DNA of 64,000 nucleotides from positions 12,938,572-13,002,571 of the forward strand of contig NC_136008.1 of NCBI RefSeq assembly GCF_048128805.1. Reading direction: 5' to 3'. Within the stretch, counting starts at the first letter, position 1. Each line of letters starts with the position of its first letter. The notes under the pieces were generated by a model that saw only the letters and a program-made list of their open reading frames with translations, had not been told where the DNA came from and made no database searches. Below are positions 61,770 to 64,000 of the stretch, piece after piece. A program made the position numbers and the translations under genes. This DNA is from Centroberyx gerrardi. Its lineage: Eukaryota; Chordata; Actinopteri; Beryciformes; Berycidae.

Positions 61770-63140
61770 TCAGCATGGTTTTCATGATCATAATCGTCCT
61801 CAGGATCCACATCATTATTAGCTAGTTCATTCTGATCAAAAGCTAAAGCTGTGATAAATAAAAAATAAAACATTTGGTCCTTAAATATACAGTCTAGGCA
61901 ACATGGTATCAGGGGTTAAGACAGGAATGCGTTGTTGCTACCCACACAAAACATCAAACATCACTGGACATGGCATTAAAAACGGTGCCAGTGGGAGAGA
62001 CAGAGGGAGGGGAGGATAAATTGAACATGAGGCTGATGGAAGGAGAGTGCAAAGTGCAGGGGAAACAGAGGGAGCGGGAGAGAGTCTGTGAGCGTCAAAG
62101 AAACAGTTAACAACCAAAGCTCTGGGATCAGATGAAAGGGGGGTGAGACGGACAGAGATGAAAGACAGAGAGGCAGAGGGGTGAGGAAGCATACACAGAC
62201 CGAGAGGCACGTATTTACAGGGAGAGAGGTGGAACAAAATTAACTCAGCCACAGTGTACAGGGGGAGCAGTATTATGTGTCACACAAAAACACAATTCAA
62301 TTTACAGAAGTTCTCAGTGTGAACATGAAGGTTTAAGAGTTTTGTCTTGCTCCAAAACTAAACACCACACACCTGGGACAATAAAACTACCAGTGGACTG
62401 CTCCTAATTATTCAAATCCATATGGTTATCAACTTTACAGTAATTGTTAAACTCTATATCCTTATAATTAGTATTCTGATGAGAAAATATTACACTTTGG
62501 TGAAGAATGGGAGGCAAGAGGGAGGTGGAGCTGGAAACCAGGAAGTGCCTGTTCTATTGCCTGCATTTGAAACCGACATTAGGCCTTCTTCCTAACAGCA
62601 GCAAGATGGTTATATTCCCATCCTTATTTTTGTCATAGTCAACACCCCTTACATTATGAGTGTCTCAAAAGTCTAAAGTGTATTGCTGTTTCCATTGCCA
62701 AGAAAACTGAGACTTTTAACATACACGATTTTACTCTCTGACTCTCAACTATTGCTTCCATCCCATTCTACACATACCGATACATTTCCGCTTCAGCTCC
62801 CATGCTTGCTCCAACAATCACTAACACAGATATGTATGTATACATTTGGATGTTCACTTTGATTCTACCCTAGCTCGCCGCAATCAACAGACCTATGAAG
62901 TCTTTCAGTTTCGCTTGATTGATGGCTTCGTTGAAAGTCACGTTAACACCTGATGTTCTAAGACAATCACATCCTAGAGTGAATGCAAACATGTAACTGT
63001 CCACATGAGATAATGGTGGCCTATCATGGGATGTGTGGTGCCATCGCTGACACAACTCTGTATATCCATGACCCTGCTGATCAGCTCCGCCCACAAAACA
63101 AGTCCGTCGTTCTGTACGATTTTCTTCCTCGGGGCCTTAT
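61770..63140. other. Unassigned stretch left of the terminal exon
   Basis: A purine-rich tract lies at 61,980-62,240. If the gene at the right edge continues downstream, its next exon could lie here, but none was recognised. Confidence 0.4.
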
Positions 63141-63143
63141 TTC

Positions 63144-64000
63144 TTACATGTTGGCAGGCAGTTTGTGTCTTAGTCCCTCTGAGTCTTTTCTGGCCAGGGG
63201 CAGCTGAGGGTCCTTCTTGCCCCCCTTAGGGGAGGCGGTGTTGGCAGGGGCGGCTGTGGGACAAGCTGCCTGGGGAAGGGGTGCAGCTGGGGCTGACTGG
63301 GTGTGTGGAAGGGTGGATGCCTGAGAGGTCTGGGCAGGGCTAGAGGGCGTATTGAGTTTTGAGGAGTGGGTAGGGGCAGCTGTCGTGGTTGGCGTCTGTT
63401 TTGGGGAATGAGCAGAGGCAGGTGGGACAGTGGGGCCGGTGTTGGAGGAGGCGGTAGTAAGAGAGGGGTTAATGGCGGTGGGGTTCAGGGATAGGGTTGT
63501 TGAGGCTGAGGTTGATGCTGGGGTTGGTTTGGTGGAATGGCCCGAGCCTGGAGTGGGGCTGAGAGTAAGGACAGGAGGGGTTTGTTTTACAGGATGCACT
63601 GAGAAAGTTACTTTGGTGGGAGGACTAGAACTAGTGGGTGCTGGGACAGGAGTCGGGGTTTGGACTGGAGTTAAAGATGTGGCCTGTTTCGGGGTGAGGG
63701 TCGAGATGGGAGTGGGGCCTCTGGCTGAGCTGGAGACAGAGGGATGGATAGGGATAGGGCTCTGGGATTTACTCGGGGAGGGAATTGCGGGAGTAATATG
63801 AGCCGGGGCTAGGCTCTGAGTGGGAACTGGTGAGGTAACAAAGATAGGAGAAGGAGAAGGGATGGGGGCGAGGGTCTGCGTGGGAGTTTGGGAGGGAGTA
63901 GGGGTGCGGGTGCGGGTCTGGGTGGGAGTCGGTGTTGGAGAGTGGATAGGGGTCGGCGCAGGACTGAGGCCAGACAAGGGAGAAGCAGAAGGAGGCGTGT
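63144..64000 (-). CDS. Partial Pro/Ser/Thr-rich coding exon, unknown protein
   Basis: The minus-strand frame is open from the window edge for about 285 codons to TAA at 63,144-63,146, so the start is outside the window. The sequence is dominated by Pro, Thr, Ser and Ala (TPTQTRTRTPTPSQTPTQTL; PTSSSPPTKVTFSVHPVKQ). It then becomes basic and more complex near the end (KGGKKDPQLPLARKDSEGLR). There are no cysteine clusters or membrane segments. CAACAT|GTAAGA at 63,148 is a usable donor, so the exon may splice onward instead of ending at the TAA. The style suits a disordered linker of a nuclear or scaffold protein, or a mucin-like region. The name is not recognisable. Confidence 0.5.
   Translation of the reverse strand, partial: TPPSASPLSGLSPAPTPIHSPTPTPTQTRTRTPTPSQTPTQTLAPIPSPSPIFVTSPVPTQSLAPAHITPAIPSPSKSQSPIPIHPSVSSSARGPTPISTLTPKQATSLTPVQTPTPVPAPTSSSPPTKVTFSVHPVKQTPPVLTLSPTPGSGHSTKPTPASTSASTTLSLNPTAINPSLTTASSNTGPTVPPASAHSPKQTPTTTAAPTHSSKLNTPSSPAQTSQASTLPHTQSAPAAPLPQAACPTAAPANTASPKGGKKDPQLPLARKDSEGLRHKLPANM

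Noticed and set aside
63430-63801. Plus-strand 123-codon Gly/Val-rich frame
   Set aside because: It is the complement of the Pro/Ser/Thr-rich minus-strand exon; the valine and glycine richness is a mirror effect.

Overview
The window is vertebrate nuclear DNA and reads as a teleost fish, probably a percomorph. The genes have compact spliced exons with GT/AG borders. Between them lie many CA, AT and GA microsatellites and fish-type repeats: a Tc1-like non-autonomous element, hAT remnants, tRNA-derived SINEs and LINE tails that end in short tandem repeats. No bacterial, organellar or viral genome organisation is visible.

Layout from left to right. Bases 1-16,600 are repeat-rich and hold no gene I recognise. 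16,642-17,775 (+) is a urotensin II receptor-type GPCR with a 3' UTR reaching about 18,751; a candidate upstream 5' UTR exon lies near 14.5-14.8 kb. 18.8-25.0 kb is mostly unassigned, with a decayed immunoglobulin-superfamily fragment at 23.05-24.24 kb (-). 25,258-31,598 (+) is khdc4, a KH-domain splicing factor, in 14 coding exons that I could join in frame. 32,749-36,342 (-) is ndufv1, the NADH-binding 51 kDa subunit of complex I, in 10 in-frame coding exons. khdc4 and ndufv1 converge tail to tail on a shared polyadenylation region near 32.23 kb. 39,655-41,881 (-) is zbtb7b, a BTB and four-zinc-finger transcription factor, with a 3' UTR of about 2.6 kb ending near 37.03 kb. Its candidate 5' non-coding exon and CpG-rich promoter lie about 16 kb upstream at 57.8-58.6 kb. 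The right edge (63.1-64.0 kb, -) carries the end of an unrecognised Pro/Ser/Thr-rich coding exon that runs off the window.

The genes do not form a pathway. They cover a peptide-hormone receptor, RNA splicing, respiration and lymphocyte or skin transcriptional control. I found no evidence of a new multi-gene system. The most useful leads are local. They are a possible 87-nt in-frame mini-intron in the receptor, a strong-context overlapping start codon in khdc4, a candidate 33-nt cassette exon in khdc4, an orphan exon-like open frame upstream of ndufv1, and several long palindromes and nested transposon remnants. All exon borders were placed by eye from splice consensus, reading-frame continuity and recalled family sequence; no alignment was run.
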